Assembly (NCBI RefSeq): GCF_002953935.1
Contig: NZ_CP026514.1
Span: forward strand, 2,604,001 to 2,668,000
From: Arthrobacter sp. PGP41
Lineage (GTDB): Bacteria; Actinomycetota; Actinomycetes; Actinomycetales; Micrococcaceae
DNA length: 64,000 nucleotides
Reading direction: 5' to 3'
Positions 46,070 through 54,905 of the stretch are shown piece after piece. Within the stretch, counting starts at the first letter, position 1. Every line of letters starts with the position of its first letter. Position numbers and translations under genes: made by a program. A model generated the notes under the pieces. It saw only the letters and a program-made list of their open reading frames with translations, did no database searches and had not been told where the DNA came from.

Positions 46070-47299
46070 ATGCATCCACCACGGGAACTTTCCACCCCCA
46101 TGGCCCCTGCTCCATGGCAGCGCGCCGCCCTCGGAGCAAACCTCCTGGCCCCCGACGGAGGCCTGGGCGTCACCATCTTCGAAGAGATGACCACCCTGGC
46201 CGTGCAGACCGGCGCCATTAACCTCGGCCAGGGGTTCCCGGATGAGGACGGCCCGGCGGAAATCAGGGAAGCTGCCCGGTCTGCCATCCTGGCCGGCGCG
46301 AACCAGTATGCGCCCGGCAAGGGCATCCCGGAACTGCGGGAGGCGGTCTCGGCCCACCAGCAGCGGTTCTACGGCCTCTCCCCCGACCCGGCAACGGAAG
46401 TAATCGTCACCACCGGCGCCACCGAGGCCATCGCAGCCTCGCTCCTGGCCTTCGCCGGTCCGGGCGACGAGGTCCTGACCTTGGAGCCTTTCTACGACTC
46501 CTACGGCGCCGTGATCGGCCTGTCCGGTGCGACGCACGTGACTGCACCGCTCCTGGCCCCGGACTTCATGCCGGATATGGCCGCCCTCGAGGCTGCTTTC
46601 AGCGCGCGGACCAAGGTGGTGCTGCTGAACAACCCCCACAACCCCACCGGAGCGGTCTTCCCGCGGGACGTGCTCCAACGGGTCGTTGAACTGGCCCGCA
46701 GGCATGACAGCATCATCATCACGGACGAGGTCTATGAGCACCTCACGTTCGGCGTCCGGCACGTACCGGTGGCTTCCCTGCCCGGAGCGGCGGACCGGAC
46801 CATCACCATTTCCTCTGCCGGCAAGACCTTTTCCCTGACTGGCTGGAAGGTCGGCTGGCTCACGGGACCCGAAGAGCTGGTGTCCGCCGCCCGGACGGTC
46901 AAGCAGTTCCTCACCTACAGTTCGGGCACGCCGTTCCAGTCGGCCATCGCCGCTGGCCTGGCCCTGCCCGACTCGTTCTATGCGGGCATCGCGGCGTCCC
47001 TTGAGCACAAGCGGGACATCCTGAGTGAAGGCTTGCGCGCCGCGGGGTTCGAGGTCTTCTCCCCGCAGGGCACGTACTTCGTCAATGTGGATACCGCCCC
47101 CTTGGGCATCAGCGACTCCGTAGACCTGGCCCGGAAGCTTCCGGCACTGGTGGGCGTGGCCGCGATCCCGGTCCCGGTCTTCTGCCACGCCGAGGGAGCG
47201 GAACGCACCCGGAGCCTGCTCCGTTTCGCCTTCTGCAAGAAGGCCGAGGTCCTGGAAGAAGCTGCCGAGCGGCTGGCCGCGCTCAGCGGCAGGCTCTGA
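46070..47299 (+). CDS. Class I/II aminotransferase (DapC/kynurenine-aminotransferase-like)
   Basis: 409-residue PLP enzyme. NLGQGFPDEDGP near residue 45, NQYAPGKGIPELREAV, NNPHNPTGAVF, DEVYEHLTF and the PLP Lys in SSAGKTFSLTGWKVGW. The start of the family resembles Mycobacterium Rv0858c, an N-succinyl-diaminopimelate aminotransferase, but the substrate is not visible. I chose ATG 46070; TACCAT ends 6 bases before it and no ribosome site is seen, so the mRNA may be leaderless. Met11 (46100) is a second option. Its stop overlaps the next gene by one base. Confidence 0.85.
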   Translation: MHPPRELSTPMAPAPWQRAALGANLLAPDGGLGVTIFEEMTTLAVQTGAINLGQGFPDEDGPAEIREAARSAILAGANQYAPGKGIPELREAVSAHQQRFYGLSPDPATEVIVTTGATEAIAASLLAFAGPGDEVLTLEPFYDSYGAVIGLSGATHVTAPLLAPDFMPDMAALEAAFSARTKVVLLNNPHNPTGAVFPRDVLQRVVELARRHDSIIITDEVYEHLTFGVRHVPVASLPGAADRTITISSAGKTFSLTGWKVGWLTGPEELVSAARTVKQFLTYSSGTPFQSAIAAGLALPDSFYAGIAASLEHKRDILSEGLRAAGFEVFSPQGTYFVNVDTAPLGISDSVDLARKLPALVGVAAIPVPVFCHAEGAERTRSLLRFAFCKKAEVLEEAAERLAALSGRL

Positions 47300-48087
47300 T
47301 GCCCGGCGGCCGGGAAGTCCGGGCGTCCCGGTTCCTGCGCACCACCGGGCAGCACGCGTCCATAGAACCCGATGCGTTCACGGCCGGCAGCTACGTCCTC
47401 AGCATCGGCGGCGCGGAACAGTCCCACGTGAACCTTCTGCACCCGGAGGAGATTTTCTACGAATACCTGCGCCGGATCGGACACCTGGTGGACCTGGCGG
47501 CACCCGCTGGCGAGCCGGTCAGCGCGCTGCACCTGGGCGCCGGAGCGCTGACCCTGGCCCGGTACGTCCAGGCCACAAGGCCCGGGTCGGTGCAGTACGC
47601 GGTGGAGCTGGAGCGTGAGCTGCTCGATTTCGTCCTGCGGGAGCTGCCCCTGCCCGAGGGGACGGACCTGCAGACGGTCATCGGCGATGCGCGGGAGTCG
47701 CTTGTCCGGATTGGCCCCGGCCTCCGGTTCGACGTCGTCATCCTGGACATCTTTTCCGGGCCGGACGCGCCCGCGCATCTGACCAGCGGCGCGTTCTACC
47801 GGGAGGTGAGGGAACGGCTCAGCCCTGCCGGAGTGCTGATCGTCAATGTCGGCGACGAGCCGGGCCTGACCCTGGTCCGAAGCCAGGTGTCCGCCATGCG
47901 GCAGGCCATGGCGGATGTGGCCGCCGTCGCGGAAACAGGCATGTTCGAAGGCCGCTATCCCGGCAACATCATCCTCGCCGGCACCCTCACCCCGTGGCCG
48001 CCGGAATGGACCACTGAACTGACCGCCCGCGGGCCGCATCCGGCAAAGGTGCTGGCCGGACTGGACCTCGACCCCTTTGCAGGATGA
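47299..48087 (+). CDS. Spermidine-synthase-like Rossmann protein
   Basis: 262 residues with the spermidine synthase fold: QSHVNLLHPEEIFYEYLRRIGHLVDL, the nucleotide loop ALHLGAGALTLARYV, acidic AVELERELLDF, DARESL and FDVVILDIFSGPDAP. The catalytic Asp pair of true polyamine synthases is not clear (DIFSG replaces D-x-x-D), so many such actinobacterial proteins are annotated only as SpeE-like. ATG overlaps the aminotransferase stop (TGATG), so the two are coupled. Confidence 0.8.
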   Translation: MPGGREVRASRFLRTTGQHASIEPDAFTAGSYVLSIGGAEQSHVNLLHPEEIFYEYLRRIGHLVDLAAPAGEPVSALHLGAGALTLARYVQATRPGSVQYAVELERELLDFVLRELPLPEGTDLQTVIGDARESLVRIGPGLRFDVVILDIFSGPDAPAHLTSGAFYREVRERLSPAGVLIVNVGDEPGLTLVRSQVSAMRQAMADVAAVAETGMFEGRYPGNIILAGTLTPWPPEWTTELTARGPHPAKVLAGLDLDPFAG

Positions 48088-48117
48088 CTCCGGGAAGCCA
48101 TGGCTCCCGCACCCGGG

Positions 48118-48741
48118 CTAGCGTCCAGGCGGTTCCGGTGCCTCGGGAATATCGTCATCGTCGATTGCGTCGGGCACGAAGGGCTCCGCGAACCACAGCC
48201 TGGTCTCCCCGTATTTCTTCTCCGCGAACCGGGTGATGGTGTCCGGCCACTGGGGCTCGGGTGAGCGGGATGACCGTTCCACCACCACCACCGCCGCCGG
48301 CGAAAGGTGGGTGGAAAGCTTCAGGAGCACTGCCTGCAAGCCAACCTCGTCGAGCAGATACGGCGGGTCCAGGAACACAAGGTCCCAGACTGCCGTCTCC
48401 GATGCGCGCTCCAGGAAAGGTTCCACCTTTGAGCGGTGGACAGTCACGGCTTTCCGGCCCAGGACTCCGTTGATGAGGTCGGCATTGCGCTGGCAAACGG
48501 CGCTGGCCTTGCCATCGGACTCCACCAGGTCCACCGCCTGGGCACCCCTGCTGCCGCTTTCGACCCCGAGGGAGCCGGAACCCGCATAGAGGTCCAGCAC
48601 GCGGGCGCCGGCAATGACATTGAAGGCATCAAGGCGGGAAAACAGCGCTTCCTTGACGCGGTCCGTGGTGGGCCTGGTGAGGGAACCCGGGACGGCGGTC
48701 AAGGGAGTGCCGCCGGCGGCGCCTGCAATAATCCGGCTCAT
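48118..48741 (-). CDS. rsmD: 16S rRNA (guanine966-N2)-methyltransferase RsmD
   Basis: 207 residues. MSRIIAGAAGGTPL, TRPTTDRVKEALFSRL, the SAM loop VLDLYAGSGSLGVES and catalytic FLDPPYLLDEV are all typical. The tail DAIDDDDIPEAPEPP is acidic. It is 45 bases downstream of recG on the same strand and converges on the SpeE-like gene. Confidence 0.95.
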   Translation of the reverse strand: MSRIIAGAAGGTPLTAVPGSLTRPTTDRVKEALFSRLDAFNVIAGARVLDLYAGSGSLGVESGSRGAQAVDLVESDGKASAVCQRNADLINGVLGRKAVTVHRSKVEPFLERASETAVWDLVFLDPPYLLDEVGLQAVLLKLSTHLSPAAVVVVERSSRSPEPQWPDTITRFAEKKYGETRLWFAEPFVPDAIDDDDIPEAPEPPGR

Positions 48742-48786
48742 TCAACGCTCCTGTCTTGGCCGCCAGGATATCCGGCACCCACCATG

Positions 48787-51054
48787 CTAACCGCGTTCAA
48801 GGAACGCCTCCTTCTCGGGATTGAGGTATTTGTCGATCGCCTCGGCAAGCTCCGGACGAGCGGACAGGGCGGGATCCTCGCGCACAATCTGCTGGGCATC
48901 TTCCCTGGCCCGGGCAATGACGTCGCCATGCTCCAGGACGCGGAGCAGCTTCAGGGCGGAGCGTCCGCCTGATTGTGAGGCTCCCAGGATGTCGCCCTCG
49001 CGCCGCAGCTTCAGGTCCTCCTCGGACAGGACGAAGCCGTCGGTGGTCGCCGCCACGGCATCCAGCCTGCGACGGCTGGGATGCCCGGGGTCAAGGGCGG
49101 TGACCAGCAGGCAGGTCCCTGGCAGCCCGCCCCGGCCCACCCGGCCGCGGAGCTGGTGCAGCTGGGAAATCCCGAACCGGTCCGCATCCAGGATGACCAT
49201 CAGCGTTGCGTTGTGCACGTCCACGCCGACCTCGATCACCGTAGTGGAGACAAGCAGCTTGATGCGGTTGGCCGCAAAGTCCTCCATGACGCCGAACTTC
49301 ACGTCCGGTTCCAGCCGTCCGTGGAGCGGCGCCAGGGGAATTCCGGACAGGGCGGTCTCTTCCCGCAGATGCTCGACGACGGCCGTCACCGAGGCGAGTT
49401 CCCGGCCGCCGTCTCCTTCCGCCTCCCCTGCCGGAGGCGCCGCCTCCCCGGGACTGAAGTCGCCGTCGTCGTCCGTTCCGATCCTGGGGCAGACGACGTA
49501 CACCTGGTGGCCCCTGTCAATCTCTTCCCGGGCGCGGGCCCAGATGCGCCCTGCCCAGGCCGGATTCTCCGCAAGTCCCACCAGGTGGGTGGCGATAGGG
49601 GCACGGCCGGCCGGCAGTTCGTCCAGGACCGACGTTTCGAGGTCGCCGAAAACTGTCATCGCGACGGTCCGCGGGATGGGCGTGGCCGTCATGACCAGCA
49701 GATGCGGCGGCTTGCGTGCCTTGGCGCGCAGGGCGTCGCGCTGCTCCACCCCGAAGCGGTGCTGCTCGTCCACCACGATCAGGCCGAGATCGTAGAAGGA
49801 CACGTTGTCGCTCAGCAGGGCATGGGTCCCAATGATGATCCCGGCCGTCCCTGACGCGGCGTCAAGCAGGGCCTGCCGCCGTGCCGCCGTTGGCATGGAG
49901 CCAGTGAGCAGCGAAACCTGGACGGAGGCGCCGTCCATCCCGCCCAGCAGTCCGTCGCCGGAGAGTGGGCCCAGTGTCCGGCGGATCGATTCGAAATGCT
50001 GGGCAGCGAGGACTTCCGTGGGGGCCAGCAGGGCCGCCTGCCCGCCGGCATCCACCACCTGCAGCATGGCACGGAGCGCCACTATGGTCTTGCCGGAGCC
50101 CACTTCTCCCTGCAGCAGCCGATTCATGGGGACGTCCCGGGAGAGTTCGGCCGCCAGCGTTTCCCCGACGGCGGCCTGCCCGGCCGTGAGCGTGAACGGA
50201 AGGCTGCGGTCGAAACTGGCCAGCAGGCCCTCCGGAGCGGGCCGGCGGGCAGTGGCTTCCTCCGAGGCCAGCTGGGCCCGGCGGCGGGCCAGGGCGGACT
50301 GCAGCACCAGCGCCTCCTGGTAACGGAAGCGGCGCCGCGCCTGCTGCCAGTCCGTGGCCGATTCCGGTTCATGGACCAGCCGGTAGGCTTCGGCGATCGG
50401 GAGGAACTTCTCCCTGGCCGCAATGGCGGGTGGCACGGGATCCGGCAGGGAGCCAAGGTCAGCGGTTTCGAGCAGGGTTGAGACGGCCTTCTGGATCTTC
50501 CAGCTGGGAAGCTTGGCGGTGGCCGGATAAATGGGAATGGGCATGGCGGCCAGCTTTTCCGGATCCCGGCCGCCCTCGCTGAACGGATCGTCGTCCAGCA
50601 CCTGGTAGTCGGGGTTGGTGAGGCCAAGGGATCCCTTGAAGGACGTGACCTTGCCGGAAAACAGCGCCCGGCGGCCGGGGAGCAGCTCTGCCTGGGCCTT
50701 GAAGCCGTTGAAGAAGCTGATTTTGAGCGTACCCGGCGCTTTGCCGCGGTACTCCGTGCCGCCTACCAGCCGGAGACCCTGCCTCCCGTCGTCGTCGGAA
50801 ACCACGACATCGGTGATGGTGCCGCGGCGCGCCTGCATCCGGCGGGTATTGCTGGAGAGCACGCGGGCGATCAAGGTGACTTCTTCGTCCCGGGGAATCT
50901 CGCTGATAGGCGTCAGCTCGCCGCGGTTCATGTAGCGGCGCGGGTAGTAGTTCAGCAGCCCCTCGACTGTGGTGATGCCCAGATGCTTTTCAATGACCGC
51001 TGCGGAACGCTTGCCAATCCGCCGTTCCAGCGCCAGGTCCAGTTCAGCGCTCAT
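48787..51054 (-). CDS. recG: ATP-dependent DNA helicase RecG
   Basis: Branch-migration helicase that remodels stalled forks. 755 residues: wedge/OB domain (about 30-200), helicase motif I GEVGSGKTIVAL (about 318), motif II DEQHRFG (about 430), motif III MTATPIPRT, and the C-terminal helicase part with TTVIEVGVDVHNATLMV and QLRGRVGRG. A Glu/Gly-rich insertion (FSPGEAAPPAGEAEGDGG) sits between the helicase halves. Its start overlaps the DAK2 gene by 11 bases. Confidence 0.96.
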   Translation of the reverse strand: MSAELDLALERRIGKRSAAVIEKHLGITTVEGLLNYYPRRYMNRGELTPISEIPRDEEVTLIARVLSSNTRRMQARRGTITDVVVSDDDGRQGLRLVGGTEYRGKAPGTLKISFFNGFKAQAELLPGRRALFSGKVTSFKGSLGLTNPDYQVLDDDPFSEGGRDPEKLAAMPIPIYPATAKLPSWKIQKAVSTLLETADLGSLPDPVPPAIAAREKFLPIAEAYRLVHEPESATDWQQARRRFRYQEALVLQSALARRRAQLASEEATARRPAPEGLLASFDRSLPFTLTAGQAAVGETLAAELSRDVPMNRLLQGEVGSGKTIVALRAMLQVVDAGGQAALLAPTEVLAAQHFESIRRTLGPLSGDGLLGGMDGASVQVSLLTGSMPTAARRQALLDAASGTAGIIIGTHALLSDNVSFYDLGLIVVDEQHRFGVEQRDALRAKARKPPHLLVMTATPIPRTVAMTVFGDLETSVLDELPAGRAPIATHLVGLAENPAWAGRIWARAREEIDRGHQVYVVCPRIGTDDDGDFSPGEAAPPAGEAEGDGGRELASVTAVVEHLREETALSGIPLAPLHGRLEPDVKFGVMEDFAANRIKLLVSTTVIEVGVDVHNATLMVILDADRFGISQLHQLRGRVGRGGLPGTCLLVTALDPGHPSRRRLDAVAATTDGFVLSEEDLKLRREGDILGASQSGGRSALKLLRVLEHGDVIARAREDAQQIVREDPALSARPELAEAIDKYLNPEKEAFLERG

Positions 51055-52030
51055 GCCCGCTGGAGTTCACTGCATCCGTGGCCGGGTCCCGCGGCAGCGC
51101 GAGTTCACTGATGCTGATGTTGGCCGGCTCCCCCAGGGACCGGATGATGCCGACGGCGGGATCTGCCTCGGGGACGTGGACGTGGACGCGCCACCGGTAG
51201 TTGCCGTCGGAGTCCGGCCCGCTGCCAACCTGGCTCATGATCACCGACTCGCCCACCTCGTCCAGCCGCTGGCGGAGGGTTGCCGCATTGAGGGGCGACA
51301 GGCTGATGGTGCACATGACTTCCACGCCGTCGTCGTCCGGCATGGCCGTATGGATGTGCGGATCCGAGACGTCGTAGCCGTGCAGGCCGTCAAGGAGTTC
51401 GCTTTGGAGTTCTTCGCCCAGGATCGCTGAGCGAAGGCAATCAAGGATCAGCAGCATGCCCACTCCGCCCGCATCAACCACATGGGCGGTCGTCAGAACG
51501 TCCAACTGGTCTTCGGTGTGGATCACCGCGGCGAGGGCGCCCTCCACGGCGGCGTCCAGGGCAAGGCCCAGGGCGTGGTTGCTGTCGTTCCCGTTCTGTC
51601 CGGCGTCGACAGCGGCCGCGGCCCGGGCTGCCGCTTCCATGACGGAGAGCATGGTTCCCGGCACGGGATCGCTCAATGCCGACCAGGCACGGATCTGGGC
51701 ACGGTTGAGGGCTGCCGCCAGCAGGGTGGAGGTCAGCCGGGTGTGGCCTGCCAGCGGCTCGGCGGCTGCGCACAGGAACACCGAAAAAAGGGTTCCCGAG
51801 TTTCCCCGTGCTTCCTCCATGGCTGCCTGGCCCGCGGTGGCCAGGACTGCGCCGACGTCCATCTGTGCGGGGTGGTCACCGGTGGCGGCGAGGGAACGGG
51901 CTGCCGCGCGCACGGTGACGTAGAGGTTTGTGCCGGTGTCGCCGTCGGCCACGGGAAAAATGTTGATGGCATTCAGGCGGTCGCTGTGGTTGCCAAGGGC
52001 GGTCTCAGCCTTGCCCAACCACCTCTTCAT
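51044..52030 (-). CDS. DAK2-domain protein (FakA/DhaL-like kinase)
   Basis: 328 residues. The N-terminal DhaL/DAK2 domain (about 1-190) has the nucleotide/metal motif INIFPVADGDTGTNL (three Asp) and GNSGTLFS, then HVVDAGGVGMLLIL. The C-terminal part has a DegV-linked domain of FakA type, shortened (usual FakA is about 550 residues). In Firmicutes FakA phosphorylates fatty acids bound to FakB. No FakB (DegV) gene is in the window. The gene lies between thiL and recG as in Mycobacterium. Confidence 0.88.
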   Translation of the reverse strand: MKRWLGKAETALGNHSDRLNAINIFPVADGDTGTNLYVTVRAAARSLAATGDHPAQMDVGAVLATAGQAAMEEARGNSGTLFSVFLCAAAEPLAGHTRLTSTLLAAALNRAQIRAWSALSDPVPGTMLSVMEAAARAAAAVDAGQNGNDSNHALGLALDAAVEGALAAVIHTEDQLDVLTTAHVVDAGGVGMLLILDCLRSAILGEELQSELLDGLHGYDVSDPHIHTAMPDDDGVEVMCTISLSPLNAATLRQRLDEVGESVIMSQVGSGPDSDGNYRWRVHVHVPEADPAVGIIRSLGEPANISISELALPRDPATDAVNSSGHER

Positions 52031-52052
52031 CGCTTGCGCGTTAGCGGCAACC

Positions 52053-53147
52053 TTAGTGTGCAAAGTGATCCCATCCCCCGGTGTCCGCGGACCGGCCCGC
52101 AATTTTGACGCCCGGGCCTTCGTTGTTTCCCAGTGCTTGTACTGAGCCTATCGCAGTGAATCCTTGGGGCAGCGGCGAACCAGGAGGGAATGTGGCAAGC
52201 AGTCCGTGGTCCTCCCCGCCGCCGAGCACCCACTCTCCAGCGTCCACGCCCAACAGTTCCGCGGCCGGCCGAAGGGCGTCCGCCAGCCGCTTCAGCGGGC
52301 CTGGATTGAGGTCGACGGCGACAAGGCTGGCTGTTGCCAGCCGCAGCCCATCGCGCAGCAGGCCGTCTGAGATGTCCAGCATGGCGGTGGCGCCGGCGGC
52401 TCGGGCGGCGGGCCCTGACGCCAGGGGAGGCCTGGGCCTGCACTGCACTTCGACTAAGGCGCGTTGACCGTCGCTGAGGGCCTCGACAGGCACGTCCGAT
52501 TCCAACAGTGCGAGGCCGGCGGCGGCGCGGCCGGCGGTGCCCGCAAGGGCAAGGACGTCCCCCGGCCTGGCGCCGGACCGGAGGACGGGCGCGCCGGCGT
52601 CGAGCGTTCCCAGCACGGCCACCGTGACGGAAATTTCGCGCCCGCGCCCCAGGTCCCCGCCCGCTACCGAGCAGTGGGCCGCGCCCAGCTCCCTGATCCC
52701 CGCGGTGAGGCCGTCCGCCAGGTCCTCCACCCAGCCCACAGCCGTTTCAGGCGGAAGCGTAAGGCTTACCACCATCGACGTGGCGCTCGCCCCCATGGCG
52801 TTGATGTCGCTCAGGTTCTGCGCCGCAGCTTTCCAGCCGACATCGAAGCCGGTGGTCCGGTAGCCGCTAGGCCATTGCAGCCTGAAGTCCTGGTCCTGGA
52901 CCTGGGTGTCGATGCTGATGACGGTCCTGCCATCAGGAGACGCCACTATGGCGGCGTCATCCCCCGGGCCGAGCAGCGTAGCGGCGGTGTGCGCGCCGTC
53001 CATGGCCAGGCGCGGAAAAATCCGGGCCAGCAGCTCGGCCTCGGAGAGCGCAGAGACGGTCAGGGAGGAGACGTTCAGCGGCTCCCCGACGGCGGCCGGG
53101 CCCTCAGGGCGGGGCCGCCCGCGGTGGGTGATGGGATTTTCAGGCAC
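52053..53147 (-). CDS. thiL: Thiamine-monophosphate kinase
   Basis: Makes thiamine pyrophosphate, the ligand of the thiC riboswitch in this window. 364 residues: LGPGDDAAIV (Mg/ATP site), DTQVQDQDFRLQW, GWKAAAQNLSDINAMGA, VAGGDLGRG, LDISDGLLRDG and GGGEDHGLLAT are all present. GTG start 53147 lies very close to GAGG (one base), so the true start could be a little different. The N-terminal 35 residues are Pro/Arg-rich. Confidence 0.93.
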   Translation of the reverse strand: MPENPITHRGRPRPEGPAAVGEPLNVSSLTVSALSEAELLARIFPRLAMDGAHTAATLLGPGDDAAIVASPDGRTVISIDTQVQDQDFRLQWPSGYRTTGFDVGWKAAAQNLSDINAMGASATSMVVSLTLPPETAVGWVEDLADGLTAGIRELGAAHCSVAGGDLGRGREISVTVAVLGTLDAGAPVLRSGARPGDVLALAGTAGRAAAGLALLESDVPVEALSDGQRALVEVQCRPRPPLASGPAARAAGATAMLDISDGLLRDGLRLATASLVAVDLNPGPLKRLADALRPAAELLGVDAGEWVLGGGEDHGLLATFPPGSPLPQGFTAIGSVQALGNNEGPGVKIAGRSADTGGWDHFAH

Positions 53148-53233
53148 GCCTCTACGCTATCGCGGTGCTCCGACATTGCCGGCCCCCCGGTGCCGCGTCA
53201 GGGCGGAGCCCGCCGCGGCGATAGGCTGGAGAC

Positions 53234-53737
53234 ATGCGCCGTCCCCAGCTTTCCCTGCCCGCCCGCGTTGCCAGGCTGGCACTGATTGGGAGCCTTGCGG
53301 CCGTTCCTTTAACCTCGTGCTCGCCTGCCGTGGATGTTCCGGCGGCCAGGGACGCGGCCAACCCCGCGTGCGCGCCCATGATGGTGGGCCTTCCTGACGC
53401 CATCGGCGAGCACGCGTTGCGAAAAACGAACAGCCAGGCCACCGCAGCCTGGGGCGACCCGTCCCTGGTGATCCTGCGCTGCGGTGTGAATGCGCCCGGC
53501 CCCACCACGGACCGCTGCGTGACGGTCAACGGCATTGACTGGGTCATCAAGGAAGGGGACCCGGTGTGGACCCTGACAACCTACGGCCGGGAACCGGCAA
53601 CAGAGATCCTCATGGACCCCGACAAGATCAGTTCCGCCACGGTACTGGCTGACCTTGCGGCAGCAGCCGGCAAGGTGCCGGCCGCCAGGAACTGCGTGGG
53701 GCAGGAGGATCTGCAGAACCTGCCGCCGAGCCAGTAG
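53234..53737 (+). CDS. DUF3515 family lipoprotein
   Basis: 167 residues. The N-terminal signal ends in LTSC, a lipobox, with Cys29 as the lipidated residue. The rest is secreted and has Cys at CAPMM, ILRCGV, RCVTVNG and NCVGQ, so disulfides are likely. Family DUF3515 is actinobacterial and lies opposite ddl, as here (Rv2980 in Mycobacterium). Function unknown; the position suggests an envelope role. Confidence 0.85.
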   Translation: MRRPQLSLPARVARLALIGSLAAVPLTSCSPAVDVPAARDAANPACAPMMVGLPDAIGEHALRKTNSQATAAWGDPSLVILRCGVNAPGPTTDRCVTVNGIDWVIKEGDPVWTLTTYGREPATEILMDPDKISSATVLADLAAAAGKVPAARNCVGQEDLQNLPPSQ

Positions 53738-53754
53738 GCCGCGGCGGTCGACTC

Positions 53755-54903
53755 TTAGCGCAGCCCGGTTTTGCGGTTCAGCGCCAAGTAAATCAGTTCG
53801 TCGATGAGGTCGGCATAACCCAGGCCGGAAGCCGCCCACATCTGCGGGTACATGCTCTTGGGCGTGAAGCCGGGCATGGTGTTGATCTCGTTGATGATGA
53901 GTTCCCCGGCAGGGCTGTAGAAGAAGTCCACCCGGCTCAGGCCCTCGGCCCCCACGGCGTCGAACGCGGCCGCGGCAAGCTCCCGGACCCGGGCGATGGC
54001 TTCCTCCGGGATATCGGCAGGGCAGCTGAGGGAGGCGGCCCCGTCCTCCACATATTTCGCGTTGAAATCGTAGAACTCGTGGGTTCCGCCTGCCACGGAG
54101 ATTTCACCCGGCATGGAGGTGCGTGGTGCGTCGGTGCCCCTGCCTTCGAGGACCGCACATTCGATCTCCCGGCCGGTGATGCCGGCCTCGATCACCAGTT
54201 TCAGGTCGTGGCGCCGGGCTTCCTCGATGGCTGCATCGAGCTGTTCCAGGGAATCCACCTTGGAGATACCCATGGAGGATCCTGCCCGGGCCGGCTTGAC
54301 GAACACGGGGAATCCCAGCCGGTCTACCTGTTTGCGCACCGATTCCGGGTCTTTGCGCCACTGCCTGTCCGTGACGGCAACATACGGACCGACGTGCAGC
54401 CCTGCAGCCTCGAACACCACCTTCATGAAGTGCTTGTCCATGCCCACGGCCGAAGCGAGGACGCCGGCGCCGACGTAGCGGGTATCCGAGAGTTCCAGGA
54501 GCCCCTGGATGGATCCGTCCTCCCCGAACGGGCCGTGCAGGAGCGGGAAAACCACGTCCACCGTGCCGAGTTCCCGGGGAACCTCGTTCGGGGCCGTGAC
54601 GATCAGCTGGTGCTCGCCCCCGATCTCGGCAAGGGTCACGGTCTGCGGCGAAGGCGCCACCTCCGGCAGGGAGGTCCCCGCGAGGGACCACTGGGCCGTG
54701 TCGGCGGACGCCAGGACCCATTGCCCGGTTTTGGCGATTCCAATGGGAATTACCTCGTATTTGTCCTTGTTGATCGCGCCGAGGACCCCGGCAGCGGTCA
54801 CGCAGCTCACAGCATGCTCGCTCGAGCGGCCGCCGAAAAGGACCGCCACCCGGGGTTTCGCCCGTGGCGCGGGCTCCCCTGCGGTCAGGTTTTCATGAGA
54901 CAT
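53755..54903 (-). CDS. ddl: D-alanine--D-alanine ligase
   Basis: Makes the D-Ala-D-Ala end of peptidoglycan precursors. 382 residues, ATP-grasp: VLFGGRSSEHAVSCVTA, LHGPFGEDGSIQGLLEL, KPARAGSSMGISKV, the metal-binding FYSPAGELIINEINTMPGFTPKSMYP. All ligand motifs are intact. It is followed by gpsA (2-base gap on the same strand). Confidence 0.97.
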   Translation of the reverse strand: MSHENLTAGEPAPRAKPRVAVLFGGRSSEHAVSCVTAAGVLGAINKDKYEVIPIGIAKTGQWVLASADTAQWSLAGTSLPEVAPSPQTVTLAEIGGEHQLIVTAPNEVPRELGTVDVVFPLLHGPFGEDGSIQGLLELSDTRYVGAGVLASAVGMDKHFMKVVFEAAGLHVGPYVAVTDRQWRKDPESVRKQVDRLGFPVFVKPARAGSSMGISKVDSLEQLDAAIEEARRHDLKLVIEAGITGREIECAVLEGRGTDAPRTSMPGEISVAGGTHEFYDFNAKYVEDGAASLSCPADIPEEAIARVRELAAAAFDAVGAEGLSRVDFFYSPAGELIINEINTMPGFTPKSMYPQMWAASGLGYADLIDELIYLALNRKTGLR

Positions 54904-54905
54904 CG

